A stretch of DNA of 64,000 bases from positions 3,062,916 to 3,126,915 of the forward strand of contig LR732703.1 in assembly GCA_902506565.1 (NCBI GenBank). The letters are read 5' to 3'. The stretch comes from Burkholderiales bacterium 8X (GTDB lineage: Bacteria; Pseudomonadota; Gammaproteobacteria; Burkholderiales; Burkholderiaceae_C). Below are positions 1 to 8,775 of the stretch, in pieces. A program made the position numbers and the translations under genes. The notes beneath the pieces are model-generated. The model was not told where the DNA came from. It ran no database searches and worked only from the letters and a program-made list of their open reading frames with translations. Numbering within the stretch: position 1 is the stretch's first letter; every line of letters starts with the position of its first letter.

Positions 1-455
<455 letters not shown>

Positions 456-525
456 GTTCGACTCCGATAAATAACTAAGTCAACGATCGCTTGTGGAGCG
501 GCAACCTGCAGCCGCCCCGGAAAAC

Positions 526-600
<75 letters not shown>

Positions 601-640
601 AAAAAAACCTGGTCTGCAACACACCGAACGAACAAACCTC

Positions 641-714
641 TGGAGCGGGAGACGGGAATCGAACCCGCGTCATTAGCTTGGAAGGCTAGGGTTCTACCAT
701 TGAACTACTCCCGC
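641..714 (-). tRNA. tRNA-Gly (TCC anticodon)
   Basis: A 74-nt cloverleaf on the minus strand with acceptor GCGGGAG/CTCCCGC, encoded CCA, T-loop GGTTCGATTC and anticodon loop CTTCCAA (anticodon TCC). It sits between tRNA-Tyr and tRNA-Thr in the tRNA-tuf operon. Confidence 0.96.
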
Positions 715-825
715 CTGCGCCGCGTGCCTTTTGCAAGGCGACACGACCTGCACACGGGCCGAAATCCTGGACACCCTTGCCTTCGGATACCGGCATTCAA
801 ACGCTCTACAGATCCATTCGTTCGC

Positions 826-911
826 TGGTGGAGAGGGCTGGATTCGAACCAGCGTACTCGTAAGAGGGCAGATTTACAGTCTGCTGCCATTAACCACTCG
901 GCCACCTCTCC
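826..911 (-). tRNA. tRNA-Tyr (GTA anticodon)
   Basis: An 86-nt class II tRNA on the minus strand with a long variable arm, acceptor GGAGAGG/CCTCTCC, encoded CCA and anticodon loop CTGTAAA (anticodon GTA). It is the first gene of the tRNA-Tyr, tRNA-Gly, tRNA-Thr, tuf transcription unit. Confidence 0.96.
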
Positions 912-923
912 GGCGAACCTCGG

Positions 924-953
924 AATATAGCACGATTAGAGTGCTCAGTCGAA
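924..953 (-). promoter_or_regulatory. Predicted sigma-70 promoter of the tRNA-tuf operon
   Basis: On the minus strand, -35 TTCGAC (948-953) and -10 TATATT (924-929) are separated by 18 bp, followed by a GC-rich discriminator (CCGAGG) typical of stringently controlled stable-RNA promoters. The predicted start lies a few bases before the 5' end of tRNA-Tyr at 911. Inferred from sequence only. Confidence 0.6.
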
Positions 954-960
954 TCGTGCT
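929..960. repeat. Perfect 9-bp inverted repeat spanning the tRNA operon promoter
   Basis: AGCACGATT (929-937) and AATCGTGCT (952-960) are perfect inverted arms with a 14-bp spacer. The left arm overlaps the last base of the -10 and the right arm overlaps the -35. No T-run follows on either strand, so it is not an obvious intrinsic terminator. A factor-binding site is possible. Confidence 0.6.
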
Positions 961-1066
961 GGTGCAAAAAAGCGAGGGCCGCGGTCGTCGGGCGGCTGCT
1001 TCACCCACTGGCTTGGATCCTGGTGAGAACGCCCGCGGTGCACAACCTTCAACCGCCTGCTCGAAA

Positions 1067-1780
1067 CTATTGCACCCGGGTAGAAAGAGCCTCCTGAGCG
1101 ATCCGCCATGCCCGAGCCTGCCCGAAATGCCCGCATCCCAAAAACGGCAGCGGCGGCCGCGCTGCGGAAAGCGGAGACGGGTGATTCGCCACCAGGATCT
1201 TGTGCCGCCCCGGATCGATCAGCGACTTCTTGCCTTGCGCATGAGCGCCCCAGAGCATGAACAACATCGGCTGCTCCCGTGCCGACAGATGCCGAATCAT
1301 CGAATCCGTCAGCACTTCCCAACCGCGTCCAGCGTGACTGGCGGGCTGCGCTTCCTCGACGGTGAGGCAGGTGTTCAAGAGCAGTACTCCGCATTCGGCC
1401 CAGCGCACCAGGCTGCCCCCCGGCTCCGGAAACGCAGGCGGCGCAATGTCCAGGTCGCGCTGCAATTCCTTGAAGATGTTGCGCAGCGACGGCGGAAGCC
1501 GAACACCCGCCGGCACCGAGAAGGCCAGGCCTTCCGCCTGCCCACGCCCGTGATAGGGATCCTGCCCGAGGATCACGATCCGCACCGACTCGGGCGGCGT
1601 CAGTTCGAGCGCCCGCAGCGGCCGCGGCGGAAAGATCACCGCCCCCGCGTCCAGCCGCTCGCGCAAAAACCCCAGCAGCTTGCCGCCGGCATCGCTTTCG
1701 AAGAACTCGTCGACCAGCGATCGCCAGCCCGATGCGACCGGCCAATCGGCAGGATCGCCACTTGTCAATTGCGTCGCCAT
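1067..1780 (-). CDS. ung: Uracil-DNA glycosylase (family 1)
   Basis: Removes uracil from DNA at the start of base excision repair in the cytoplasm. The 237-residue protein has the water-activating loop GQDPYHG (residues 72-78, catalytic Asp74) and the HPSPLS loop (200-205, catalytic His200), both diagnostic of family 1 UDG, and the family's usual length. The ATG at 1780 was chosen because it starts the conserved region just after the trpC stop (8-nt gap); the reading frame runs on upstream through trpC without another sensible start. No good Shine-Dalgarno is visible, so translation is probably coupled to trpC. Confidence 0.95.
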   Translation of the reverse strand: MATQLTSGDPADWPVASGWRSLVDEFFESDAGGKLLGFLRERLDAGAVIFPPRPLRALELTPPESVRIVILGQDPYHGRGQAEGLAFSVPAGVRLPPSLRNIFKELQRDLDIAPPAFPEPGGSLVRWAECGVLLLNTCLTVEEAQPASHAGRGWEVLTDSMIRHLSAREQPMLFMLWGAHAQGKKSLIDPGRHKILVANHPSPLSAARPPLPFLGCGHFGQARAWRIAQEALSTRVQ

Positions 1781-1788
1781 GCGATGAC

Positions 1789-2589
1789 TCAGCGAAACAG
1801 GTCGGCCAGCGCGTCGCCCGGCTCCTTGGCACGCATGAACGCCTCGCCGACCAAGAAGGCGTGGACGCCGGCAGCCCTCAATCGAGCCACGTCTTCGCGG
1901 CTCCGGATACCCGATTCGGTCACCGCCAACCGATCCGCCGAAAGCCTTGGCAGCAGGTCGATGGTGGTCTGCACCGAGGTCTCGAAGGTGCGGAGGTTCC
2001 GGTTGTTGATGCCGATCAAGCGCGTCTTGAGCCCCAGCGCCCGCTCCAGCTCGGCCGTATCGTGTACCTCGACCAGCACCGCCATGCCGAGATCGATTGC
2101 GATGGCTTCGAAGTCGCGCATTTGCGCGTCGTCGAGGCAGGCGGCGATCAGCAGGATCGCATCGGCGCCCATCGAGCGGGATTCGTACACCTGGTAGGCA
2201 TCGATCAGGAAATCCTTCCGCAGCACCGGCAGGTCGCAAGAAGCCCGCGCCTGCTTGAGGTAATCGACGCGTCCCTGGAAGAACTGGCGGTCGGTCAGCA
2301 CCGACAGGCAGGCCGCATGAATGGCGCCGTCGCCTTCTGCATAGCTCTGCGCGATGTCCGCGGCGATGAAGTCCTCGCGCAGCACGCCGGCGCTGGGGCT
2401 CGCCTTCTTGACCTCGGCGATCACGGCCGCCGCACCGGCCGCGATGCGGGCGCGCATCGCACCTTCGAAATCACGCGTCAGCACCCGGCTTTCGGCATCG
2501 AAGCGGATGTCTTCGAAGGAGATGCGCTTGCGCGCTTCGGCGACTTCCTGGCGCTTGACCGCAACGATCTTTTCGAGAATGTCGGACAT
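1789..2589 (-). CDS. trpC: Indole-3-glycerol-phosphate synthase
   Basis: Closes the indole ring of CdRP to indole-3-glycerol phosphate in tryptophan synthesis. The 266-residue TIM-barrel protein has family segments in order: [12 protein letters not shown] with the catalytic Lys, [19 protein letters not shown] and VTESGI near the phosphate-binding end. The length is normal for the monofunctional enzyme (no fused TrpF). It follows trpD by 15 bp on the same strand and is followed closely by ung. trpF, trpB and trpA are not in the window. Confidence 0.97.
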   Translation of the reverse strand: MSDILEKIVAVKRQEVAEARKRISFEDIRFDAESRVLTRDFEGAMRARIAAGAAAVIAEVKKASPSAGVLREDFIAADIAQSYAEGDGAIHAACLSVLTDRQFFQGRVDYLKQARASCDLPVLRKDFLIDAYQVYESRSMGADAILLIAACLDDAQMRDFEAIAIDLGMAVLVEVHDTAELERALGLKTRLIGINNRNLRTFETSVQTTIDLLPRLSADRLAVTESGIRSREDVARLRAAGVHAFLVGEAFMRAKEPGDALADLFR

Positions 2590-2604
2590 GGTCTTCGGTT
2601 TCCT

Positions 2605-3645
2605 TCAAGCGGCCGGGGCCACCGCCCGCGTGGTGGCTTCGGCGAGTTGCGCGAGCTTGGCCTTGGCGGCGCCCGACTCGATGGCCGCGCGCGCCTTGTC
2701 GACCCCCGCGGCAACCGAGTCGGCCACGTTGGCTGCGTAGAGTGCCGCACCGGCATTGATGATCACCACGTCCCGCGCAGGGCCGGGCAGGTTGTCGAGC
2801 ACGCCCAGCAGCATGGCCTTCGATTGCTCGGGCGTCTCGACCCGAAGGCTGCGATTGCTCGACATCGCAAACCCGAAATCCTCGGGATGCAGTTCGTACT
2901 CGCGCACCTCGCCGTCCTTCAGTTCGCCGACCAGGGTGGCCGCGCCGAGCGAGATCTCGTCCATGCCGTCGCGGCCGTAGACCACCAGCGCATGCTCGGC
3001 ACCCAGCCGCTGCAAGGCGCGCACCTGGATGCCGACGAGGTCGGGATGGAAGACGCCCATCAGGATGTTCGGCGCGCTCGCGGGGTTGGTGAGCGGACCG
3101 AGGATGTTGAAGATGGTCTTGATGCCGAGCTCCTTCCGCACCGGCGCGACGTTCTTCATCGCCGGATGGTGATTGGGCGCGAACATGAAGCCGATGCCGA
3201 CCTCCGCGATGCATTGCGCGATGCGCTCGGGCGGCAGCTGGATGTTGATGCCGAGCGACTCCAGCACGTCGGCGCTGCCGGACTTGCTGCTCACGCTGCG
3301 CCCGCCGTGCTTGCTGACCTTGGCGCCGGCGGCGGCCGCGACGAACATCGAGCAGGTCGAGATGTTGAAGGTGTGCGATCCGTCGCCGCCGGTGCCGACG
3401 ATGTCGACCAGGTGGCGGGTATCGGCCACCTGAACCTTGGTCGACACCTCACGCATCACCTGGGCGGCAGCGGTGATTTCGCCGATGGTTTCCTTCTTGA
3501 CGCGCAGGCCGGTGATGAGCGCGGCCATCATCACCGGCGAGCATTCGCCGCTCATGATGAGCCGCACGATATGCAGCATTTCGTCGTGGAACACCTCGCG
3601 GTGCTCGATGGTTCGCTGCAGGGCTTCCTGGGGTGTGATCGGCAT
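2605..3645 (-). CDS. trpD: Anthranilate phosphoribosyltransferase
   Basis: Transfers phosphoribose from PRPP to anthranilate, the second step of tryptophan synthesis. The 346-residue protein carries the PRPP loop [14 protein letters not shown] (84-97) and the KHGGRSVSS segment (112-120). ATG 3645 is preceded by an AGGGAG Shine-Dalgarno; the open frame further upstream is shadow of the aldolase gene. It is downstream of trpG but separated from it by a threonine aldolase gene. Anthranilate expected from the neighbouring catabolic island would be a direct substrate. Confidence 0.97.
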   Translation of the reverse strand: MPITPQEALQRTIEHREVFHDEMLHIVRLIMSGECSPVMMAALITGLRVKKETIGEITAAAQVMREVSTKVQVADTRHLVDIVGTGGDGSHTFNISTCSMFVAAAAGAKVSKHGGRSVSSKSGSADVLESLGINIQLPPERIAQCIAEVGIGFMFAPNHHPAMKNVAPVRKELGIKTIFNILGPLTNPASAPNILMGVFHPDLVGIQVRALQRLGAEHALVVYGRDGMDEISLGAATLVGELKDGEVREYELHPEDFGFAMSSNRSLRVETPEQSKAMLLGVLDNLPGPARDVVIINAGAALYAANVADSVAAGVDKARAAIESGAAKAKLAQLAEATTRAVAPAA

Positions 3646-3709
3646 GCTGAGCTCCCTCAAAATTGGATGGTTGGTGCGCGCTGGTGTTCGATGGGCCCGG
3701 CCATCCGGC

Positions 3710-4768
3710 TCATCGAAGGAAGAATCCTCGGATCGCCTCGATCGCGCGGTCGACGTCTTCCGCATCGACGTCGAGATGGGTGGCGAAGCGCAGGCGATAG
3801 AGCCCGGTGGCCAGCACGCCGTGCTCCTTCAGGTAGGGCAGCAGCTCCGAAGAGCGCGCGCGGGCGCCTTCGACCAGGTCGACGAATACCAGGTTGCTGT
3901 GCGGCGCCTCCACCACCAGCCCGGGCACGCCGGCGAGTCCCTGCGCGAGGCGCTGCGCATTCGCATGGTCTTCCGCCAGCCGCTCGACATGGTGGTCGAG
4001 GGCATGGATCGCGGCGGCTGCGAGCAGTCCGGACTGGCGCATGCCGCCACCCGCCATCTTGCGGACGCGATGGGCTCGCGCGACGAACTCCCGCGATCCG
4101 CACAAGGCCGAGCCGACCGGTGCGCCCAATCCCTTGCTGAAGCAGACCGAGACGCTGTCGAAGCAGCCGGCGATCCGGCGAGCCTCGGTGTGAGCATCGC
4201 TCCCCGTCGCCGCAGCCTGGGCAACCGCCGCGTTGAAGAGCCGGGCGCCGTCCAGGTGCCGGGCCAGCCCCCGGCTGCGAGCGAGCTCGGTGGCCTGCTC
4301 CACATAAGCGAAGGGCAGCAGCTTGCCGCCGAGCGTGTTCTCGAGCGCCAAGAGCCGCGTGCGCGCAAAGTGCGCATCGTCGGGCTTGATGGCGGCCTCG
4401 ATCGCCTCGATGGCCAGCGTGCCGTCGGGCTGATGGTCGAGCGGCTGCGGTTGCACGCTGCCGAGCACCGCCGCCCCGCCGCCTTCCCATCGGTAGCAAT
4501 GCGCCATCTGGCCGACGATGTATTCGTCGCCTCGCTGGCAGTGCGAAAGGATCGCGCAGAAGTTGCTCTGGGTTCCGGTCGGAACGAAGAGCGCCGCCTC
4601 GAAGCCGAGCAGGGCCGCGATCTTTTCCTGCAGCGCATTGACCGACGGATCGTCGCCGAACACGTCGTCCCCGAGCGGCGCCGAGAGCATCGCGTCCCGC
4701 ATGGCAGGCGTTGGTCGGGTGACGGTGTCGCTGCGCAGGTCCACCCATTTCGAGAAAGCTCGAGTCAT
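3710..4768 (-). CDS. ltaE: Low-specificity L-threonine aldolase (PLP)
   Basis: Cleaves L-threonine or allo-threonine to glycine and acetaldehyde with PLP. The 352-residue protein begins with the family signature [12 protein letters not shown], has FVPTGTQSN and [10 protein letters not shown], and [11 protein letters not shown] supplies the PLP-binding Lys. Full length for the fold-type I aldolase family. It sits inside the trp operon between trpG (5-bp gap upstream) and trpD, on the same strand, so it is likely co-transcribed and under the same leader control. A related aldolase acting on beta-hydroxy amino acids such as phenylserine cannot be excluded from sequence. Confidence 0.9.
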   Translation of the reverse strand: MTRAFSKWVDLRSDTVTRPTPAMRDAMLSAPLGDDVFGDDPSVNALQEKIAALLGFEAALFVPTGTQSNFCAILSHCQRGDEYIVGQMAHCYRWEGGGAAVLGSVQPQPLDHQPDGTLAIEAIEAAIKPDDAHFARTRLLALENTLGGKLLPFAYVEQATELARSRGLARHLDGARLFNAAVAQAAATGSDAHTEARRIAGCFDSVSVCFSKGLGAPVGSALCGSREFVARAHRVRKMAGGGMRQSGLLAAAAIHALDHHVERLAEDHANAQRLAQGLAGVPGLVVEAPHSNLVFVDLVEGARARSSELLPYLKEHGVLATGLYRLRFATHLDVDAEDVDRAIEAIRGFFLR

Positions 4769-4773
4769 TGCGG

Positions 4774-5385
4774 TTACTCCAGGAAATTCTTCAAGAGCGC
4801 GTGGCCATGTTCGGTCAGGATCGACTCGGGATGGAACTGCACGCCTTCGATGCGCACCGCATGCTCGAAGCCGGCATGCCGCACGCCCATGATCTCGCCG
4901 TCGTCGGTCCAGGCGCTCACCTCGAGTTCGGGCGGGCAGCTGGACCGCTCGATCGACAGCGAGTGGTAGCGGTTGACCCGAAAGCGCTCGGGCAATCCGG
5001 CGAACACGCCTTGCCGCGTGGTGGTGATGTCGCTGGTCTTGCCATGCATGAGTTGCTGCGACCGGACGATCCTGCCGCCGAAAGCCGCGCCGATCGCCTG
5101 GTGTCCGAGGCAGACCCCGAGGATCGGCAGTCGCCCCGCGAACGCCCGGATGGCGGCGACCGAGACGCCTGCCTCGGCCGGCGAACAGGGCCCCGGCGAA
5201 ATCACCAGCCGCTCGATGCCCGAATCGATGCGCGCCTCGAGGTCGTCGAGCGTGATCTCGTCGTTGCGATGCACCTCGACCTCGGCGCCGAGCTCTCCGA
5301 AGTACTGCACCAGGTTGTAGGTGAAGCTGTCGTAGTTGTCGATCATCAGCAGCCGGGTCGGCTTGCCGGCGGGCGGGTTCTTCAT
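4774..5385 (-). CDS. trpG: Anthranilate synthase glutamine amidotransferase subunit
   Basis: Class I glutamine amidotransferase that feeds ammonia to TrpE. The 203-residue protein has the nucleophile loop GVCLGHQ (Cys92) and the His185/Glu187 dyad in FHPES, so the triad is complete. The ATG overlaps the trpE stop in an ATGA junction (5382-5385), indicating translational coupling. The upstream in-frame extension is trpE shadow. It might also serve PabB, as TrpG does in some bacteria. Confidence 0.96.
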   Translation of the reverse strand: MKNPPAGKPTRLLMIDNYDSFTYNLVQYFGELGAEVEVHRNDEITLDDLEARIDSGIERLVISPGPCSPAEAGVSVAAIRAFAGRLPILGVCLGHQAIGAAFGGRIVRSQQLMHGKTSDITTTRQGVFAGLPERFRVNRYHSLSIERSSCPPELEVSAWTDDGEIMGVRHAGFEHAVRIEGVQFHPESILTEHGHALLKNFLE

Positions 5386-6884
5386 TCGAGTCCCTCCTCG
5401 ACGAGTTCGGCGGCGCGCAGCAGGGCGCGGGCCTTGGCCTCGGTCTCCTTCCATTCGAGCTCCGGCACCGAATCGGCCACCACGCCGGCCGCGGCCTGCA
5501 CATGCAGCACCTGGTCCTTCACGATGCCGGTGCGGATCGCGATGGCGACATCCATGTCGCCGGCGTAGCTGATGTAGCCGCAGGCGCCGCCGTAGATGCC
5601 GCGCTTGATGGGTTCGAGCTGATCGATGAGTTCCATCGCATGCACCTTCGGCGCACCGGTGAGCGTGCCGGCCGGAAAGGTCGCCTTCAACACATCGATC
5701 GCGGTCATGCCGTCCTTCAGGGTGCCTTCGACATTGCTCACGATGTGCATCACGTGGCTGTAGCGCTCGACCGCGAAGGCCTCGGTCACCTTGACGCTGC
5801 CGGTCTTGGCGATGCGGCCGATGTCGTTGCGGGCCAGATCGATCAGCATCACGTGCTCGGCGCGCTCCTTCGGATCGTTGACGAGTTCGGTCTCGGCGGC
5901 CTGGTCGAGCTCGATCGAGGCGCCGCGCGGCCGGGTGCCGGCGAGCGGACGGATGGTGATCTTCTGCTCGCCGCCGCCGGTGTGCTCCTGCCGCACCAGG
6001 ATCTCAGGGGACGCGCCGACCACGTGGAAGTCGCCCAGGTGGTAGTAGTACATGTAGGGCGACGGATTGAGCGAACGCAGCGCGCGGTACAGCGTGAGCG
6101 GCGACTCCGTGTACCGCTTGCTGATCCGCTGGCCGACCTGCACCTGCATGAAGTCGCCGGCGGCGATCAGCTCCTTGGCGCGTTCGACCGCCGCCAGGTA
6201 GTCGGCCTTGGCAAAGCTGCGCTCCGCCGGATAGCTGGTGCTGGGCCGCACCTGCGGCGCGCTGACCGAATACTTGAGCTGCTCGCGCAATTCGCGCAGC
6301 CGCCGCTTGGCATGGGCGTAGGCCTCGGGCAGCGCCGGATCGGCATAGACGATCAGGTAGAGCTTGCCCGACAGGTTGTCGATGACCGCCAGCTCTTCGC
6401 ATTGCAGCAGCAGGATGTCGGGGCAGCCGAGCGTGTCGGGCGGACAGCTCGCCTCGAGCTTACGCTCGATGTGCCGGACCGTGTCATAGCCGAAGTAGCC
6501 CGCCAGGCCGCCGCAAAAACGCGGAAGCCCCGGGCGGAGCGCCACCTTGAAGCGCTTTTGGTACGCGGCAATGAAGTCGAGCGGATTGCCGGCAGCCGAT
6601 TCGACCACCGCGCCTTCGGTCACGACCTCGGTCACGGCGTCATGGCCGAAACCCGAGGCTCGCAGCAGGGTTCGCGCGGGCAGTCCGATGAAACTGTAGC
6701 GGCCGAATCGCTCGCCGCCCACGACCGATTCGAGCAAAAAGCTGTGCCTGCCGCCGTCCTTGGTGTGGGCCAGCTTCAGATAAAGGGAAAGCGGTGTCTC
6801 GAGGTCGGCCACGGCCTCGATCATCAGGGGGATGCGGTTGTAGCCCTGGGCACTCAGGCTCTTGAATTCGAGTTCGGTGATCAC
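5382..6884 (-). CDS. trpE: Anthranilate synthase component I
   Basis: Converts chorismate and ammonia to anthranilate. The 500-residue protein has the N-terminal [16 protein letters not shown] segment, the usual site of Trp feedback binding, and a C-terminal chorismate-binding domain with [11 protein letters not shown] and [12 protein letters not shown]. The start is GTG at 6884, with GGAG about 7 nt upstream. The 241-bp region upstream contains a leader ORF with Trp codons, so expression is probably attenuated by Trp in addition to feedback inhibition. In many Burkholderiales gph lies immediately upstream; here gph is about 30 kb away. Confidence 0.97.
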   Translation of the reverse strand: MITELEFKSLSAQGYNRIPLMIEAVADLETPLSLYLKLAHTKDGGRHSFLLESVVGGERFGRYSFIGLPARTLLRASGFGHDAVTEVVTEGAVVESAAGNPLDFIAAYQKRFKVALRPGLPRFCGGLAGYFGYDTVRHIERKLEASCPPDTLGCPDILLLQCEELAVIDNLSGKLYLIVYADPALPEAYAHAKRRLRELREQLKYSVSAPQVRPSTSYPAERSFAKADYLAAVERAKELIAAGDFMQVQVGQRISKRYTESPLTLYRALRSLNPSPYMYYYHLGDFHVVGASPEILVRQEHTGGGEQKITIRPLAGTRPRGASIELDQAAETELVNDPKERAEHVMLIDLARNDIGRIAKTGSVKVTEAFAVERYSHVMHIVSNVEGTLKDGMTAIDVLKATFPAGTLTGAPKVHAMELIDQLEPIKRGIYGGACGYISYAGDMDVAIAIRTGIVKDQVLHVQAAAGVVADSVPELEWKETEAKARALLRAAELVEEGLE

Positions 6885-6912
6885 GCTGGGTCTCCGTCGC
6901 CCCGTTCGAGGA

Positions 6913-7004
6913 ACCGGCCATGCAGGCCGGTCGAGGGGCAGGTCATTCAGTCGAATGGCCGGGTCTCTGGCGACCGGGCCGCGGGCGCACGGCGTGCGCC
7001 GTGC
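6913..7004 (-). promoter_or_regulatory. Candidate trp attenuator hairpins between trpL and trpE
   Basis: Two strong stem-loops follow the leader ORF on the minus strand: GCACGGC/GCCGTGC (6987-7004) right after the leader stop, and ACCGGCC/GGCCGGT with a 5-nt loop (6913-6931) shortly before the trpE ribosome site. The second lacks a clear U-run, so whether it ends transcription, or pairs alternatively to mask the trpE start, cannot be told from sequence. Confidence 0.45.
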
Positions 7005-7007
7005 AGG

Positions 7008-7091
7008 TCAAGCGGAAGGCGACTGTGGGCGACGCCAGGGCCAGGCTCCCCGGCTGCCTCGACCTGTCTGGATGACGTGATGAATGAACAT
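7008..7091 (-). CDS. trpL: Putative trp leader peptide with Trp-Pro-Trp
   Basis: A 27-codon ORF starts with ATG at 7091 and ends TGA at 7008, about 120 nt before the trpE start on the same strand. It begins MFIHHVIQTG and contains Trp-Pro-Trp at residues 17-19, two Trp codons within three codons, directly before a strong hairpin. This is the layout of a ribosome-mediated attenuator, with stalling at the Trp codons under Trp starvation. No clear Shine-Dalgarno is seen upstream of the ATG, so the start may be weak or leaderless. Rare Trp codons in such a short ORF, placed exactly upstream of trpE, make chance unlikely. Confidence 0.65.
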   Translation of the reverse strand: MFIHHVIQTGRGSRGAWPWRRPQSPSA

Positions 7092-7125
7092 GGACGCGAA
7101 GTTTAGCCCAGCCGATGCGCCTCGA

Positions 7126-7902
7126 CTACATCACCTCGCCGCCCGATACCGAGATCGATTGCCCGTTGATCGAGGCCGCCGCCTTGCCGCAAAGCCATCG
7201 CACCGCATCGGCCACCTCCTGCGGTTGCACGATGCGGCGCTGCGGGTTCACGGTGGCGAATTCCGCCAGGGCGTCGGCCTCGCTGCGGCCGGTCTTGCTG
7301 ACCACGTTGGCGACGCTGTCGCGCAGGATGTCGGTATCGGTGTAGCCGGGGCAGACCGCGTTGACCGTGACCTGCTTTCGCGCGACCTCGAGCGCGAGGG
7401 CGCGGGTGAGGCCGATCACGCCGTGCTTGGCGGCGGTGTAGGCGACCACATAGGCATAGCCCTTCTGCCCCGCGGTGCTGGCGATGTTCACGATCCGGCC
7501 CCAGCCGGCCTCGATCATGTCGGGCAAGGCGGCCTGCGCGCACAAGAAGCTGCCGGTCAGGTTGACCGACAGCATCCGCTGCCAGAGCTCGACCGAGGTC
7601 TTGAGGAAGGGCGCGCTTTCGGCCTGCCCGGCGTTGTTGACCAGGATCGCGATCGGCCCTCGCTCGCTGCGCGCCTTGTCGAAGGCTTGCTGCACCGATC
7701 CGGCGTCGGCGACGTCGCAGGCCACGGTGCCATGGCCGCTGCCGGGCAGGGTCGACGCGGTGCGCTCGAGCGCCTCGATGTTGCGGCCGAGCAGCGTCAG
7801 GGTCGCACCTTCGGCGGCGAGGGTGCGGGCGATCTCGGCGCCGATGCCGCGGGCCGCGCCGGTCACGAGTGCGTGGCGTCCGCTCAAGCTGTCTTGCTGC
7901 AT
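7126..7902 (-). CDS. Short-chain dehydrogenase/reductase (FabG-like)
   Basis: A classical 258-residue SDR: NAD(P) motif TGAARGIG (14-21), NNAG, catalytic YTAAK and the C-terminal GGEVM ending. Such enzymes oxidise or reduce a secondary alcohol/ketone, often on CoA-linked or aromatic intermediates. It is the last gene of the catabolic operon, 34 bp before the trp leader ORF on the same strand, with a second SDR and an acyl-CoA ligase upstream. The precise substrate is not predictable; the context suggests an oxindole or acyl-CoA intermediate. Confidence 0.88.
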   Translation of the reverse strand: MQQDSLSGRHALVTGAARGIGAEIARTLAAEGATLTLLGRNIEALERTASTLPGSGHGTVACDVADAGSVQQAFDKARSERGPIAILVNNAGQAESAPFLKTSVELWQRMLSVNLTGSFLCAQAALPDMIEAGWGRIVNIASTAGQKGYAYVVAYTAAKHGVIGLTRALALEVARKQVTVNAVCPGYTDTDILRDSVANVVSKTGRSEADALAEFATVNPQRRIVQPQEVADAVRWLCGKAAASINGQSISVSGGEVM

Positions 7903-7957
7903 GTCGAATGAACTCCCGAAGAGATGAAGAAGAACGGAGGATGGCCGAGTCCGAGGC

Positions 7958-8773
7958 TCAGCGCATGAAGCGGCCGCCGTTCAGGTCGAGCGTGGTGCCG
8001 GTGACGAAGGCAGCCGCAGCCGAAGCCAGGTACACGACCGCGGCGCCGACTTCCTCCGGCTCGCCGAAGCGTTGCAACGGGACGGCTACCTGCAGGGCGC
8101 GTCGACGTTCGTCCGGCAAGCTCTGCAGCATCGGCCCCTGCACCGCGGCGGGAGCCAGCGTGTTGACGGTGACGCCGTGCGGCGCGAGTTCCTGCGCGAA
8201 GGTTCGGGTCAGCGCGCCGATGCCGGCCTTCGAGGCTGCGTAGTGCACGCCGGTCGCGGCGCTCGGCTGCTGCCCCGCGAGCGATCCGAGGTTGACGATG
8301 CGTCCGGCGCCCTGCTCCCGCATGTGGCGGCCGGCGATCCGGCAACCGAAGAAGGTGCCGCGCAGGTTGACCGCCAGCACGTCGTCCCACTCGGCCGCAT
8401 CGATGTCCCAGAGCGACGTGGTCGGGGTGCGGGCGGCGTTGTTGACCATGACGTCGATGCGCGCGAAGCGCTGCCGGGCCAGGTCGAACGCATCCTGGAA
8501 CGCAGCTTCGTCCCTGACGTCCAGGGTCAGTCCGAAGCAATCATGGCCCTCTGCGCCGAGCGCTCCGGCAACCGAATGCACGGACGAATCGAGGTCGGCG
8601 AGCGCCACCTGCGCGCCGGCCTCTGCCAGGCTGCGGGCGATGGCGGCGCCGAGGCCTTGCGCCGCGCCGGTGACGAAGGCTGCTCGTCCGACCAGCGAAA
8701 AGGGTGTGCGCGGCGCCGGCACGTCGGCGTCCGGGAGCGGCCTGCCGAGCCCGGTCGAAGCGCCGGCCTCCAT
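7958..8773 (-). CDS. Short-chain dehydrogenase/reductase
   Basis: A 271-residue classical SDR with TGAAQGLG, NNAA, Ser and YAASK catalytic residues, and a proline-rich N-terminal extension of about 28 residues before the Rossmann fold. ATG 8773 was chosen because it lies 2 bp after the stop of the upstream acyl-CoA ligase gene, a tight operon junction; the frame continues upstream only as shadow. Probably oxidises or reduces an intermediate made by the adjacent ligase pathway. Confidence 0.86.
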   Translation of the reverse strand: MEAGASTGLGRPLPDADVPAPRTPFSLVGRAAFVTGAAQGLGAAIARSLAEAGAQVALADLDSSVHSVAGALGAEGHDCFGLTLDVRDEAAFQDAFDLARQRFARIDVMVNNAARTPTTSLWDIDAAEWDDVLAVNLRGTFFGCRIAGRHMREQGAGRIVNLGSLAGQQPSAATGVHYAASKAGIGALTRTFAQELAPHGVTVNTLAPAAVQGPMLQSLPDERRRALQVAVPLQRFGEPEEVGAAVVYLASAAAAFVTGTTLDLNGGRFMR

Positions 8774-8775
8774 GC

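Noticed and set aside
929..960. Inverted repeat as the ung terminator
   Set aside because: On the minus strand the T-run (a run of A at 965-970 on the plus strand) lies before the hairpin, not after, so it is not in terminator order for ung.
1732..4140. An 802-codon plus-strand frame over trpC/trpD and the aldolase gene
   Set aside because: Antisense to genes with full catalytic motifs; composition typical of a shadow frame.
6913..6931. Hairpin before trpE as a plain Rho-independent terminator
   Set aside because: No U-run follows the stem on the minus strand, so I list it only as a possible attenuator element.
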